NCBI RefSeq assembly: GCF_014851865.1 | Contig: NZ_JACVAM010000006.1 | Location: 62,001-126,000, forward strand | Source: Pseudomonas sp. PDM16 | GTDB lineage: Bacteria > Pseudomonadota > Gammaproteobacteria > Pseudomonadales > Pseudomonadaceae | Length of the DNA stretch: 64,000 nt | Reading direction: 5' to 3' | In this document: piece by piece, positions 17,503-26,429 of the stretch | How positions within the stretch are numbered: the first letter of the stretch is position 1 | Layout: every line of letters begins with the position of its first letter | Translations under genes and position numbers: made by a program | Notes under the pieces: model-generated | Database searches by the model: none | Told to the model about the DNA's origin: nothing | Seen by the model: only the letters and a program-made list of their open reading frames with translations

Positions 17503-18299
17503 CAGAGATCTCCAAACATCAGGGCGGTCAGAATAAAGTCGAGGCCGAGTACGGCGAGGGACGCATACACCACGGTCTTGGTCGTGGCACGACTGATCCC
17601 CTCGGAGGTTGGCTCGCAGTCGTAGCCCTGGAACACGGCGATCCAGGTAACGACGAAGGCGAACACCATGCTCTTGATCACGCCGTTGAGCACATCCTCG
17701 GTGAATTGCACGCTGTTCTGCATGTTCGACCAGAACGAGCCTTCATATACACCCAGCCAGTCGACAGCGACCATGGCGCCACCCCAGATGCCGACCACGC
17801 TGAAGATCGCGGCCAGCAGCGGCATGGAGATGAAGCCGGCCCACAGGCGTGGCGCGATGATGTACTTCAGGGGATCGACACCGATCATTTCCAGGCTGGA
17901 CAGCTGCTCGGTCGACTTCATGTTGCCAATCTCGGCAGTCAACGCCGAACCCGCTCGCCCTGCGAACAGCAGGCCGGTAACCACCGGACCGAGTTCACGC
18001 AGCAGAGTCAGCGCAACCATCTGCCCCACTGCCTGCTCGGAACCATAGCTGGTCAGGATGTTGTATCCCTGCAGAGCCAGCACCATGCCGATGAACAGAC
18101 CGGCCACCACGATAATCGGCAGCGACAGCACACCTACCGAGTAAAGTTGGCGAATCAACAACTGGCCGCCGTTGCGCAACCCACCCTGACCGAACAGGGA
18201 ACTGATCAGGAACAGGGTAGAGCGCCCCATGGACTGGACCACGTCGATACCGGCACGACCGAGCAAAGCGATGCGTTCGAGAGGGGACTTCCTACGCAT
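17502..18299 (-). CDS. mlaE: Phospholipid ABC transporter permease MlaE
   Basis: 265-residue multi-pass inner-membrane permease of the MlaE family. Several hydrophobic segments are visible (e.g. VGVLSLPIIVVAGLFIGMVLAL, GPVVTGLLFAGRAGSALTAEIGNMK). The family signature EQLSSLEMIGVDPLKYIIAPRLWAG contains the cytoplasmic coupling helix. Stop and start codons of neighbours overlap by one base on each side (17502, 18299), so it is tightly coupled within mlaFEDCB. Confidence 0.96.
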   Translation of the reverse strand: MRRKSPLERIALLGRAGIDVVQSMGRSTLFLISSLFGQGGLRNGGQLLIRQLYSVGVLSLPIIVVAGLFIGMVLALQGYNILTSYGSEQAVGQMVALTLLRELGPVVTGLLFAGRAGSALTAEIGNMKSTEQLSSLEMIGVDPLKYIIAPRLWAGFISMPLLAAIFSVVGIWGGAMVAVDWLGVYEGSFWSNMQNSVQFTEDVLNGVIKSMVFAFVVTWIAVFQGYDCEPTSEGISRATTKTVVYASLAVLGLDFILTALMFGDL

Positions 18300-19108
18300 C
18301 AGCGAGCTCCCAGCAGATCGTCGAGATAATTCGGGGCCGGGTAGTGGAAAGGAACCGGACCATCTGGAATTCCTTTCATGAACTGCTGGATACGCGGGTT
18401 ATCCGAACTCATCAGCTCTGCAGGAGTACCCTGACCCAGTACCTGTCCATCGCCCACCACACAGAGGTAGTCGGCAATGCTGGCGGTCTCGGCCAGATCA
18501 TGGGAAACCACGATGCTGGTGATGCCAAGGGCATCGTTGAGCAGCCGGATCAGGCGTACCAGAACCCCCATGGCGATGGGATCCTGACCGACGAACGGCT
18601 CGTCATACATGAGAATCTGCGGATCCAGCGCAATGGCCCGAGCCAAAGCCACCCGCCGTTTCATGCCACCCGACAGCTCGTCCGGCATCAACTCCACCGC
18701 ACCGCGCAGGCCTACGGCCTGCAGCTTCATCAGCACAATGTCCCGAATCATCTCGTCCGGCAGGCGGGTATGCACGCGCAAGGGAAAAGCTACGTTCTCG
18801 AACACGTCGAGGTCGGTAAACAAAGCGCCACTCTGAAACAGAACGCCGAACTGCTTGCGCATGTCGAACAGGTCGGCGCGCGAGAGCGTAGGCAGGTTCT
18901 GCCCGTTGACCCAGACTTCGCCACGAGCGGGCCTCAACTGAGCAGCAATAAGGCGCAGCAACGTAGTCTTGCCGCAGCCTGAAGGCCCCATGATGCCGGT
19001 GACCTTGCCACGGGGAATACGAATATCGACGTTATCAAAGATGTTGCGCGCACCGCGCTTGAAGGTGAGCCCCTTCAACTCGACGGCATAGGCATTATCG
19101 GCGCTCAT
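18299..19108 (-). CDS. mlaF: Phospholipid ABC transporter ATPase MlaF
   Basis: 269-residue ABC ATPase that powers MlaFEDB. It has Walker A GPSGCGKTTL (residues 41-50), the signature ELSGGMKRRVALARAIALDP, Walker B LMYDEPFVGQDPI and switch SHDLAE. A C-terminal extension of about 25 residues beyond the ABC core (VPFHYPAPNYLDDLLGAR) fits MlaF, where the tail reaches the neighbouring subunit. It is first in the operon. A 242-bp divergent region separates it from kdsD. Confidence 0.96.
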   Translation of the reverse strand: MSADNAYAVELKGLTFKRGARNIFDNVDIRIPRGKVTGIMGPSGCGKTTLLRLIAAQLRPARGEVWVNGQNLPTLSRADLFDMRKQFGVLFQSGALFTDLDVFENVAFPLRVHTRLPDEMIRDIVLMKLQAVGLRGAVELMPDELSGGMKRRVALARAIALDPQILMYDEPFVGQDPIAMGVLVRLIRLLNDALGITSIVVSHDLAETASIADYLCVVGDGQVLGQGTPAELMSSDNPRIQQFMKGIPDGPVPFHYPAPNYLDDLLGAR

Positions 19109-19310
19109 CCAAACTCCTTGAGATGCGGCCCTCCCTGGACAGACGCAAGCTCCTACGGCAGAGACACTTCGCCGCGGCTAGGCCAAACAGGGCGCGGAAT
19201 ATATCACCGGCACCATTACACACCCAAGGTACTGCAACTTTTTCATAACAATTGGTCACAAGATACGCTCGCTGCCGACTGAGCCACGTGAGCAACAACG
19301 CCTTTGCCGT

Positions 19311-19316
19311 TATACT
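19311..19316 (+). promoter_or_regulatory. Candidate -10 box of the kdsD-lpt promoter
   Basis: TATACT lies 35 bases before the kdsD ATG in the 242-bp divergent gap (19109-19350). The -35 region is poor (GTGAGC at the expected spacing). Nothing else in the gap could be assigned, although it must also hold the mla promoter. Confidence 0.35.
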
Positions 19317-19350
19317 CCTCGCCTTTTAAGCCGAGTAACACGATCTCTAC

Positions 19351-20325
19351 ATGAACCAGACCCGCGATCTGATCCAGTCAGCACAGCGCACCATCCGTCT
19401 CGAGGCAGACGCGGTGGAGAGCCTGCTCGAGCGTATCGATGCAGACTTTGTTAGCGCCTGCGAAATGATCCTGAATTGCACGGGGCGCGTGGTCGTGGTC
19501 GGCATGGGCAAGTCTGGGCATATCGGCAACAAGATCGCCGCGACGCTGGCCAGCACAGGCACCCCATCCTTCTTCGTACATCCGGCCGAGGCCAGCCACG
19601 GCGACATGGGCATGATCACCAAGGATGACGTAGTACTGGCTCTGTCCAACTCAGGCTCCACCGCCGAGATCGTCACCCTGCTGCCCCTGATCAAGCGCCT
19701 CGGCATCCGTTTGATCAGCATGACCGGCAACCCCGAATCGCCGCTGGCCAAGGCCGCCGAAGTCAACCTAGACGCCCGTGTAGCCCAGGAGGCCTGCCCG
19801 CTGAACCTGGCACCGACCTCCTCCACCACTGTCTCTCTGGTGATTGGAGATGCCCTGGCTATCGCCCTACTGGAAGCCCGCGGCTTTACCGCCGAAGACT
19901 TCGCCTTCTCCCATCCAGGCGGAGCTCTCGGCCGCCGCCTTCTGCTCAAGGTCGAGAACGTGATGCACTCGGGCGAGCGCTTGCCCCTCGTAGCGCGCGG
20001 CACCTCACTGCGCGACGCGCTGCTTGAAATGACCCGGAAGGGACTGGGCATGACCGTGATCGTCGAGGCCGATGGCAAGCTGGCTGGGATATTCACCGAC
20101 GGCGACCTGCGCCGCACCCTGGACAAGGGCGTCGATGTACGCGAGGCGAGCATCGACCAAGTGATGACCGTTCACGGCAAGACCGCCCGCGCCGAGATGC
20201 TCGCGGCCGAGGCGCTGAAGATCATGGAGGATCACAAGATCAATGCGCTGGTGGTGGTGAATGGCGAGGACAAGCCAGTCGGCGCCCTCAACATGCACGA
20301 TCTGCTGCGCGCCGGAGTCCTGTAA
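19351..20325 (+). CDS. kdsD: Arabinose-5-phosphate isomerase KdsD (KpsF/GutQ family)
   Basis: 324-residue cytoplasmic isomerase converting ribulose 5-phosphate to arabinose 5-phosphate, the first step of Kdo synthesis for LPS. An N-terminal SIS domain (about residues 40-175; GMGKSGHIGNKIAATLASTGTPSFFVHP, then ALSNSGSTAEIV) is followed by two CBS domains (about 205-324; VIVEADGKLAGIFTDGDLRR). It is first in kdsD-kdsC-lptC-lptA-lptB. Its TAA is directly followed by the kdsC ATG. Confidence 0.96.
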   Translation: MNQTRDLIQSAQRTIRLEADAVESLLERIDADFVSACEMILNCTGRVVVVGMGKSGHIGNKIAATLASTGTPSFFVHPAEASHGDMGMITKDDVVLALSNSGSTAEIVTLLPLIKRLGIRLISMTGNPESPLAKAAEVNLDARVAQEACPLNLAPTSSTTVSLVIGDALAIALLEARGFTAEDFAFSHPGGALGRRLLLKVENVMHSGERLPLVARGTSLRDALLEMTRKGLGMTVIVEADGKLAGIFTDGDLRRTLDKGVDVREASIDQVMTVHGKTARAEMLAAEALKIMEDHKINALVVVNGEDKPVGALNMHDLLRAGVL

Positions 20326-20850
20326 ATGACCACCGATCTGCTGCAACGCACCAAAGCTATCAAACTAGCCATCTTCGACGTCGACGGCGTGCTCACCGAC
20401 GGCAAGCTGTACTTCCTAGTCGACGGCAGCGAGTTCAAGACCTTCAACACCCTGGACGGTCATGGCATCAAGATGTTGATCAACTCGGGGGTACGCACTG
20501 CCATCATCAGTGGACGCAAGACCCCAGTAGTCGAGCGCCGCGCGCAGAACCTCGGCATTCAGCATCTGTACCAGGGACGCGAGGATAAACTCGTCGTGCT
20601 GGACGAGCTGCTCGGCGAACTGGGCCTGAGCTATGAGCAGGTCGCCTACCTGGGCGACGACCTACCCGACCTACCGGTGATTCGCCGCGTCGGCCTCGGG
20701 ATGGCCGTAGCCAGTGCCGACGGCTTCGTCCGCCAGCACGCCCATGGCGTGACCAGCGCGCGCGGGGGCGAAGGCGCGGCACGCGAGTTCTGCGAACTGA
20801 TCATGCGCGGCCAAGGCACGCTCGAAGCGGCCCAGGCGGCCTATCTCTAG
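20326..20850 (+). CDS. kdsC: 3-deoxy-D-manno-octulosonate 8-phosphate phosphatase KdsC
   Basis: 174-residue HAD-superfamily phosphatase that removes phosphate from Kdo 8-P to give Kdo. Motif I is IFDVDGVLTDG (nucleophile Asp18, acid Asp20). IISGRKTPVVERRAQNLGI forms motif II/specificity, and YLGDDLPDLPVI is motif IV. It has no cap domain, as is normal for this tetrameric group. It starts immediately after the kdsD stop and ends eight bases before lptC. Confidence 0.96.
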   Translation: MTTDLLQRTKAIKLAIFDVDGVLTDGKLYFLVDGSEFKTFNTLDGHGIKMLINSGVRTAIISGRKTPVVERRAQNLGIQHLYQGREDKLVVLDELLGELGLSYEQVAYLGDDLPDLPVIRRVGLGMAVASADGFVRQHAHGVTSARGGEGAAREFCELIMRGQGTLEAAQAAYL

Positions 20851-20858
20851 GACTTCCC

Positions 20859-21428
20859 ATGAACGGAAAGCTGCGCAACTACGTCATGGCCCTGGTGGCG
20901 ATTGCCCTAATCGGCGCTCTCGGCTACTGGAATATCCAGCCTGAGAGTTTTCTTGATAAAAAAGCGGCGACCGAGGCCGAGAACACCATCGATTTCTATG
21001 TTGTCGGTGCGAGCACACGGCAATTCCAGGAAGACGGCAAGCTGCGCTACGAGATGACGTCCTCCAAGGTCGAGCATATCAAGGCGACAGATGTGACCCT
21101 TCTGGACAAGCCAGACCTGCAGCTCTACCGGGGCACTCAATTTCCTTGGCACGTGCGCAGCGACAAGGGTGAAGTAGCCCCTGCCGGCAAGCAGGTCGAA
21201 CTCATAGATAACGTGCGGATAGCGCGCACCGATGCCAAGAACCGGCCAACGGTAATCACCAGCAGCCGAGTTACAGTGTTTCCCGACGAAGAATATGCTC
21301 AGACCCAGCAAGCCGTTAGAATCGAGGCTGCCAACGGGGTGACCACGGCACAGGGAATGAAAGCGTACATGAACGACGGCAAGATCGACTTGCTGTCCAA
21401 CGTAAGAGGCCAGCATGAGGTTCGTTAA
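20859..21428 (+). CDS. lptC: LPS export protein LptC
   Basis: 189-residue bitopic inner-membrane protein of the Lpt bridge; it passes LPS from LptB2FG to LptA. One N-terminal helix (about residues 7-23, MALVAIALIGALGYWNI) is followed by a periplasmic beta-jellyroll domain (STRQFQEDGKLRYEMTSSKVEHI). Its last 14 bases overlap the lptA start, so translation is probably coupled. Confidence 0.94.
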   Translation: MNGKLRNYVMALVAIALIGALGYWNIQPESFLDKKAATEAENTIDFYVVGASTRQFQEDGKLRYEMTSSKVEHIKATDVTLLDKPDLQLYRGTQFPWHVRSDKGEVAPAGKQVELIDNVRIARTDAKNRPTVITSSRVTVFPDEEYAQTQQAVRIEAANGVTTAQGMKAYMNDGKIDLLSNVRGQHEVR

Positions 21429-21960
21429 AACCTTCCCCCTACTGCTCAGCCTGGGCGCCGCGCTCGGAAGCGCCAGCGCCTGGGCCCTGCCCAGCGACCG
21501 CGACCAACCGATCCGGGTGCAGGCGGACAGCGCTGAACTGGACGACAAGCAAGGTGTGGCCGTCTATCGCGGTGGAGTGGTGATCACTCAGGGCACCCTG
21601 AAGATCACCGGCGACACCGTAACCATCACCCAGGATGCCAACGGCGAGATCGACGTATTCACCTCGGTGGGCCATCCGGCCTACTACGAGCAGAAGCCAT
21701 CCGTGGATAAGGACATCGTCAAGGCCTACGGCAAGACCATCCAGTATTTCGCGACCAATGAGCGCATCGTATTGATCGATCAGGCCAAGGTGATCCAGCA
21801 GGGCAATACCTTCGAAGGCGAGAAGATCGTCTACGACACCCAGCGTCAGATCGTCAACGCCGGCCGAGCCACAGGTAGCAACGTATCGATGCCGCGACCA
21901 CGTATCGACATGATCCTGCAGCCCCGCAAGAAAGGCGACCAGCCGGGGCAGGCGCAGTAA
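21415..21960 (+). CDS. lptA: Periplasmic LPS carrier LptA
   Basis: 181-residue periplasmic OstA-domain protein that polymerises into the bridge carrying LPS to LptDE. A signal peptide covers about residues 1-24 (LLLSLGAALGSASAWA, cut after AWA). The jellyroll repeats follow (QADSAELDDKQGVAVYRGGVVITQGTLKI-type region). The tail is lysine/glutamine-rich. It overlaps lptC at the start and shares its last base with the lptB ATG. Confidence 0.95.
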   Translation: MRFVKTFPLLLSLGAALGSASAWALPSDRDQPIRVQADSAELDDKQGVAVYRGGVVITQGTLKITGDTVTITQDANGEIDVFTSVGHPAYYEQKPSVDKDIVKAYGKTIQYFATNERIVLIDQAKVIQQGNTFEGEKIVYDTQRQIVNAGRATGSNVSMPRPRIDMILQPRKKGDQPGQAQ

Positions 21961-22685
21961 TGGCAACACTCAAAGCTCAGCACCTGGCCAAGAGCTACAA
22001 GGGTCGTCAGGTGGTTCGTGATGTAAGCCTGTCCATCGACAGCGGCCAGATCGTCGGCCTGCTCGGCCCCAACGGCGCAGGCAAGACCACCTGCTTCTAC
22101 ATGATCGTCGGCCTGGTCCAGGCCGATCAGGGCCGCGTACTGATCGACAGCCAAGACATCAGCCACCAGCCCATGCATGGTCGAGCGCGCTCCGGCATCG
22201 GCTACCTGCCCCAGGAAGCCTCGATCTTCCGCAAGCTGAGCGTCGCCGACAACATCATGGCCATTCTCGAGACTCGCAAGGACCTCGACCGGGCCGGCCG
22301 GCAGGGCGCCCTGGAGTCCCTGCTGCAGGAATTCCACATCAACCATATCCGCGATAGCCTCGGCATGAGCCTGTCCGGCGGCGAACGTCGCCGCGTGGAG
22401 ATCGCCCGCGCCCTGGCCACCGAGCCGAAGTTCATCCTGCTCGACGAACCTTTCGCCGGCGTGGACCCGATATCGGTCGGCGACATCAAGCAGATCATCC
22501 ACCACCTCAAGGCCAAGGGCATCGGCGTACTGATCACCGATCACAACGTACGGGAGACCCTGGACATCTGCGAGACCGCCTACATCGTCAATGACGGGCA
22601 GCTGATCGCCGAGGGCGATGCCGAGGCCATCCTGGCCAACCAACTGGTCAAAGAAGTCTATCTCGGACACGAATTCCGCCTCTGA
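21960..22685 (+). CDS. lptB: LPS export ABC ATPase LptB
   Basis: 241-residue ATPase of LptB2FG. Walker A is GPNGAGKTT (residues 36-44), Q-loop GYLPQEASIF, signature MSLSGGERRRVEIARAL, Walker B FILLDEPFAGVDP and switch ITDHNVRETL. The short C-terminal VKEVYLGHEFRL is typical. The LptF/LptG permeases are normally encoded elsewhere and are absent here. rpoN follows after 142 bp. Confidence 0.96.
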   Translation: MATLKAQHLAKSYKGRQVVRDVSLSIDSGQIVGLLGPNGAGKTTCFYMIVGLVQADQGRVLIDSQDISHQPMHGRARSGIGYLPQEASIFRKLSVADNIMAILETRKDLDRAGRQGALESLLQEFHINHIRDSLGMSLSGGERRRVEIARALATEPKFILLDEPFAGVDPISVGDIKQIIHHLKAKGIGVLITDHNVRETLDICETAYIVNDGQLIAEGDAEAILANQLVKEVYLGHEFRL

Positions 22686-22741
22686 ACCCGAGCCCCACCC
22701 AAGGGCTTGCGCAAAGGGCTAGAATCATTCAAGGTCAGGCA

Positions 22742-22747
22742 TATAAT
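22742..22747 (+). promoter_or_regulatory. Candidate -10 box upstream of rpoN
   Basis: TATAAT lies 80 bp before the rpoN ATG in the lptB-rpoN gap (22686-22827). The hexamer at -35 distance (CTAGAA) is weak, so the promoter is only tentative. Confidence 0.35.
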
Positions 22748-22827
22748 TTGCTTCCTAGGGCGGCTCGCCGCCCTGCAGTGGATGGCGCCACGCGCCGGCA
22801 AGTGAACAAGGTATCCAGCCCCACACC

Positions 22828-24330
22828 ATGAAACCGTCGCTAGTCCTCAAAATGGGCCAGCAGCTGACGATGACACCGCAGCTGCAACAAGCCATTCGCC
22901 TCCTCCAGCTCTCAACCCTGGATCTTCAGCAGGAAATCCAGGAAGCGCTGGAGTCCAATCCCATGCTGGAGCGCCAGGAGGAAGGCGAAGACTTCGACAA
23001 TTCCGATCCCATGGCCGATGCCGCCGAACAGGCCGGCCCACCCCAGCAGGACAGCTCCAACTTCCAGGACAGCACCGTTGCGGTAAACAACAACGAGAGT
23101 GCGGAAGACGGCGAGTGGCACGACCGCATTCCTAGCGAACTGCCCGTCGACACCGCCTGGGAAGACGTCTACCAGACAAGTGCCAGCAGCCTGCCAAGCA
23201 ACGATGATGACGAGTGGGACTTCACCACGCGCACTTCTGCTGGCGAGAGCTTGCAGAGCCACCTACTGTGGCAGCTCAACCTGGTACCCATGTCCGATAC
23301 CGACAAACTGATCGGCGTCACCATCATCGACTGCATCAACAATCAGGGTTACCTGGAAGAAACGATCGATGAGATCGTCGAATCCTTCGACCCGGAATTG
23401 GAGATCGAGGCCGACGAGGTCGAGGCTGTACTGCGTCGTATCCAGCATTTCGAACCCGCTGGAATCGGAGCGCGGGATCTGCGCGAATGCCTGCTTCTGC
23501 AGTTGCGCCAGATGCCACCCAGCACCCCGTGGCTGGGCGAAGCCCAGAAACTCGCCGGCGAGTATCTCGACCTACTCGGCGGTCGAGACTACAGCCAGCT
23601 GATGCGCCGTATGAAGCTCAAGGAAGATGAGCTGCGCCAGGTAATCGAGCTGATCCAGAGCCTCAACCCGCGCCCAGGCTCGCAGATCGAGGCCAGCGAA
23701 CCAGAGTACGTGGTGCCCGACGTGATCGTGCGCAAGCACAACGAGCGGTGGCTGGTGGAGCTGAACCAGGAGGCGGTACCGCGCCTACGCGTCAACCCGC
23801 AGTACGCCGGCTTCGTCCGCCGCGCCGACTCCAGTGCCGACAACACCTTCATGCGCAACCAGCTGCAGGAGGCACGCTGGTTCATCAAGAGCCTGCAGAG
23901 CCGCAACGAGACCCTGATGAAGGTGGCGACGCAGATCGTCGAGCACCAGCGCGGTTTCCTCGACTACGGTGACGAGGCCATGAAGCCCCTGGTCCTGCAT
24001 GACATCGCCGAGGCGGTGGGTATGCATGAGTCGACCATCTCGCGTGTCACCACGCAGAAGTTCATGCATACCCCACGTGGCATCTACGAGCTGAAGTACT
24101 TCTTCTCCAGCCACGTCAGCACGTCGGAAGGCGGCGAATGCTCGTCCACCGCAATCCGCGCCATCATCAAAAAACTGGTGGCGGCGGAAAACGCGAAAAA
24201 GCCGTTGAGCGACAGCAAGATCGCTGGTTTACTGGAGGCACAGGGCATTCAGGTAGCCCGCCGCACCGTCGCCAAGTACCGCGAATCGCTCGGCATCGCG
24301 CCGTCCAGTGAACGCAAGCGACTGATGTAA
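22828..24330 (+). CDS. rpoN: RNA polymerase sigma-54 factor RpoN
   Basis: 500-residue sigma-54, which directs transcription of nitrogen, motility and many catabolic genes together with AAA+ enhancer-binding proteins. The glutamine/leucine-rich region I begins MGQQLTMTPQLQQAIRLLQL. An acidic region II covers about residues 50-120, followed by the core-binding region and the HTH (HESTISRVTTQKFMHTPRG). The RpoN box ARRTVAKYRE lies near residue 480. Length is typical. It heads the conserved rpoN-hpf-ptsN-rapZ-ptsO cluster. The 156-bp gap to hpf has no clear feature beyond the hpf Shine-Dalgarno. Confidence 0.98.
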   Translation: MKPSLVLKMGQQLTMTPQLQQAIRLLQLSTLDLQQEIQEALESNPMLERQEEGEDFDNSDPMADAAEQAGPPQQDSSNFQDSTVAVNNNESAEDGEWHDRIPSELPVDTAWEDVYQTSASSLPSNDDDEWDFTTRTSAGESLQSHLLWQLNLVPMSDTDKLIGVTIIDCINNQGYLEETIDEIVESFDPELEIEADEVEAVLRRIQHFEPAGIGARDLRECLLLQLRQMPPSTPWLGEAQKLAGEYLDLLGGRDYSQLMRRMKLKEDELRQVIELIQSLNPRPGSQIEASEPEYVVPDVIVRKHNERWLVELNQEAVPRLRVNPQYAGFVRRADSSADNTFMRNQLQEARWFIKSLQSRNETLMKVATQIVEHQRGFLDYGDEAMKPLVLHDIAEAVGMHESTISRVTTQKFMHTPRGIYELKYFFSSHVSTSEGGECSSTAIRAIIKKLVAAENAKKPLSDSKIAGLLEAQGIQVARRTVAKYRESLGIAPSSERKRLM

Positions 24331-24486
24331 GCGGCCCTGAGCGGAAGGTTTTCTGCACACCGATCGAGCGCCGGATACCCTGCCATGGGGAAGCCACGGC
24401 CCGCAGTGCAGCAACCTCCAAGCCAGCGTGTTTCGGCGGCAGGTACGACAGCCTGTCTCTTACACAAGGCAACAAGGAGATGCGTT

Positions 24487-24795
24487 ATGCAAGTCAACAT
24501 CAGTGGACATCAACTGGATGTGACCGACGCCCTGCGTGACTACGTCGGCGAGAAGTTGAGCCGGCTGGAACGCCATTTCGACAAGATCACCAACGTGCAG
24601 GTCATCATGGAGGTCGAGAAGCTGAAGCAGAAGATCGAAGCTACCCTGCACATTGCCGGCGGCGAAATCGTGGCCAACGCCGAACACGAAGACATGTACG
24701 CCGCCATTGACCTGCTGACCGACAAACTCGACCGCCAACTGATCAAGCACAAGGAAAAGCAGCTGGGTCGCCTGCAAGGCGCCACCGCTCGCTGA
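24487..24795 (+). CDS. hpf: Ribosome hibernation promoting factor, short type
   Basis: 102-residue HPF/YfiA (RaiA) family protein that binds the 30S decoding centre and promotes inactive 100S ribosomes in stationary phase. The beta-alpha-beta-beta-beta-alpha fold is recognisable: VNISGHQLDVTDALRDYVGEKL, VIMEVEKLKQKIEATLHI and EHEDMYAAIDLLTDKLDRQLIKHKEK. It lacks the C-terminal dimerisation domain of long HPF. The ATG at 24487 follows AAGGAG. It lies 13 bases before ptsN. Confidence 0.95.
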   Translation: MQVNISGHQLDVTDALRDYVGEKLSRLERHFDKITNVQVIMEVEKLKQKIEATLHIAGGEIVANAEHEDMYAAIDLLTDKLDRQLIKHKEKQLGRLQGATAR

Positions 24796-24808
24796 TAGCC
24801 CCTCTCAG

Positions 24809-25273
24809 ATGATCCGACTCGAAACCATTCTGACTCCCGCACGTTCCCTGGTGAGCGTGCCGGGAGGCAGCAAGAAACGTGTACTCGAACAGATTGCCAA
24901 TCTGGTCGCCCGCGATCTCACCGATCTGGACGCCCAGGACATCTTCGAAAACCTGATCGCCCGCGAGAAGCTCGGCTCCACCGGCTTCGGCAACGGCATC
25001 GCCATTCCCCATTGCCGCCTGGCTGGATGTAACGCACCGATCAGCGCAGTTCTGCATCTGGATGCGGCAGTGGATTTCGACGCCATCGACGGTGCTCCGG
25101 TAGACCTGCTGTTCGTGCTGCTGGTCCCGGAAGCCGCGACCGACGAACACCTGGAGCTGCTGCGCCAGATTGCCAGCATGCTCGACCGCAGCGAAGTCCG
25201 TGAGCGTCTGCGCCAGGCGCAGAGCAACGAGAGCCTGTACCAGGTTGTGGTCGACGTACAGAACGGCCATTGA
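24809..25273 (+). CDS. ptsN: Nitrogen PTS enzyme IIA (EIIA-Ntr)
   Basis: 154-residue phosphoacceptor of the nitrogen phosphotransferase system, receiving phosphate from NPr (ptsO). The active His68 sits in GNGIAIPHCRL. In pseudomonads PtsN regulates carbon/nitrogen balance, potassium uptake and polymer accumulation. The fold matches the PTS EIIA type 2 domain over the whole length. It lies 13 bases after hpf and 13 before rapZ. Confidence 0.97.
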   Translation: MIRLETILTPARSLVSVPGGSKKRVLEQIANLVARDLTDLDAQDIFENLIAREKLGSTGFGNGIAIPHCRLAGCNAPISAVLHLDAAVDFDAIDGAPVDLLFVLLVPEAATDEHLELLRQIASMLDRSEVRERLRQAQSNESLYQVVVDVQNGH

Positions 25274-25286
25274 GCATGGGGGCGGC

Positions 25287-26144
25287 ATGCGTCTGATCAT
25301 CGTCAGCGGACGTTCCGGCTCGGGCAAGAGCACCGCCCTCGATGTGCTGGAAGACAACGGTTTCTATTGCATCGACAACCTTCCTGCGGGCCTGCTGCCA
25401 GACCTGGCCGAGCGAGCCCTGCTGCAGACAGAGCTGCTGCACCCCCAGGTTGCCGTTTCCGTGGATGCACGCAACCTGCCGAGCCAGCTCAAGCGTTTTC
25501 CAGAGCTGCTCGATGAGGTCCGTGCACGCCATATCCGCTGCGATGTGCTTTACCTCGACGCCGATGAAGAGACGCTGCTCAAGCGCTTCTCGGAGACCCG
25601 CCGACGCCACCCACTGACCAATGAAGATCGCGCCCTGGCCGAGGCCATTCGTGACGAGGCGCAGTTGCTCGCGCCCATCATCGATCTCGCCGACCTGAAG
25701 ATCGACACCACTCACCTGAACCTCTACCAGCTGCGCGACATCATCAAGCTGCGCCTGCTCAACCAGCCGGAACCGGGTACCGCCTTCTTGGTCGAATCGT
25801 TCGGCTTCAAGCGGGGCATGCCGGTGGACGCCGACCTTGTGTTCGACGTGCGCTGCCTGCCCAACCCGTACTGGAAACCGGACCTGCGAGACATGTCCGG
25901 GCTTGAAGCGCCAGTAGCCGAATACCTGGCTGCGCAAGCGGATGTAGAGGAGATGTATCAGGACATTTACGCCTACCTGAACAAGTGGCTACCGCGCTTC
26001 GCCGCCAGCAATCGCTCCTACGTGACTATCGCTATCGGCTGCACCGGCGGCCACCACCGCTCGGTGTACCTGGCCAATCGCCTGGGCGAAGCCCTGAAAC
26101 CCGTATTGAAGAATGTCCAGGTTCGCCACCGCGACCTTGGCTAA
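25287..26144 (+). CDS. rapZ: RNase adapter protein / nucleotide-binding RapZ
   Basis: 285-residue P-loop protein. In E. coli RapZ binds the small RNA GlmZ and delivers it to RNase E, controlling glucosamine-6-P synthase; in Pseudomonas the target is less certain. Walker A is SGRSGSGKST (residues 7-16). LVESFGFKRGMPVDADLVFDVRCLPNPYW and the C-terminal IAIGCTGGHHRSV are family hallmarks. The frame is open upstream to 25170, but the ATG at 25287 gives the conserved start MRLIIVSGR. Confidence 0.95.
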   Translation: MRLIIVSGRSGSGKSTALDVLEDNGFYCIDNLPAGLLPDLAERALLQTELLHPQVAVSVDARNLPSQLKRFPELLDEVRARHIRCDVLYLDADEETLLKRFSETRRRHPLTNEDRALAEAIRDEAQLLAPIIDLADLKIDTTHLNLYQLRDIIKLRLLNQPEPGTAFLVESFGFKRGMPVDADLVFDVRCLPNPYWKPDLRDMSGLEAPVAEYLAAQADVEEMYQDIYAYLNKWLPRFAASNRSYVTIAIGCTGGHHRSVYLANRLGEALKPVLKNVQVRHRDLG

Positions 26145-26152
26145 GGACCGCA

Positions 26153-26425
26153 ATGCCCTCTCGCGAGATCACCATCGTCAACAAGCTCGGCCTGCATGCC
26201 CGCGCCGCTGCCAAATTCGTCGGCGTGGCCAGTGCCTTCCCCTGCCAGATTCGAGTCGGCCGGACCGCGGAAAGCCAGGTGGATGGCAAGAGCATAATGT
26301 CAGTGATGATGTTGGCAGCCGGCAAGGGCACCATCCTGCTCCTGTCCAGTGAAGGTGAGCGAGACGAAGAAGCTCTGGATGCCCTCGTCGCCCTGATCGA
26401 CAACAAGTTCGACGAGGGCGAATAG
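26153..26425 (+). CDS. ptsO: Nitrogen PTS phosphocarrier NPr
   Basis: 90-residue HPr-like protein that passes phosphate from EI-Ntr (PtsP) to PtsN. Active His15 lies in NKLGLHARAAAKF. The regulatory-loop region reads VDGKSIMSVMMLAAGKGT. The ATG at 26153 was chosen because it gives the HPr-like start; the open frame runs much further upstream. It ends four bases from the converging ZIP gene, and no terminator hairpin was seen between them. Confidence 0.96.
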   Translation: MPSREITIVNKLGLHARAAAKFVGVASAFPCQIRVGRTAESQVDGKSIMSVMMLAAGKGTILLLSSEGERDEEALDALVALIDNKFDEGE

Positions 26426-26429
26426 CGCT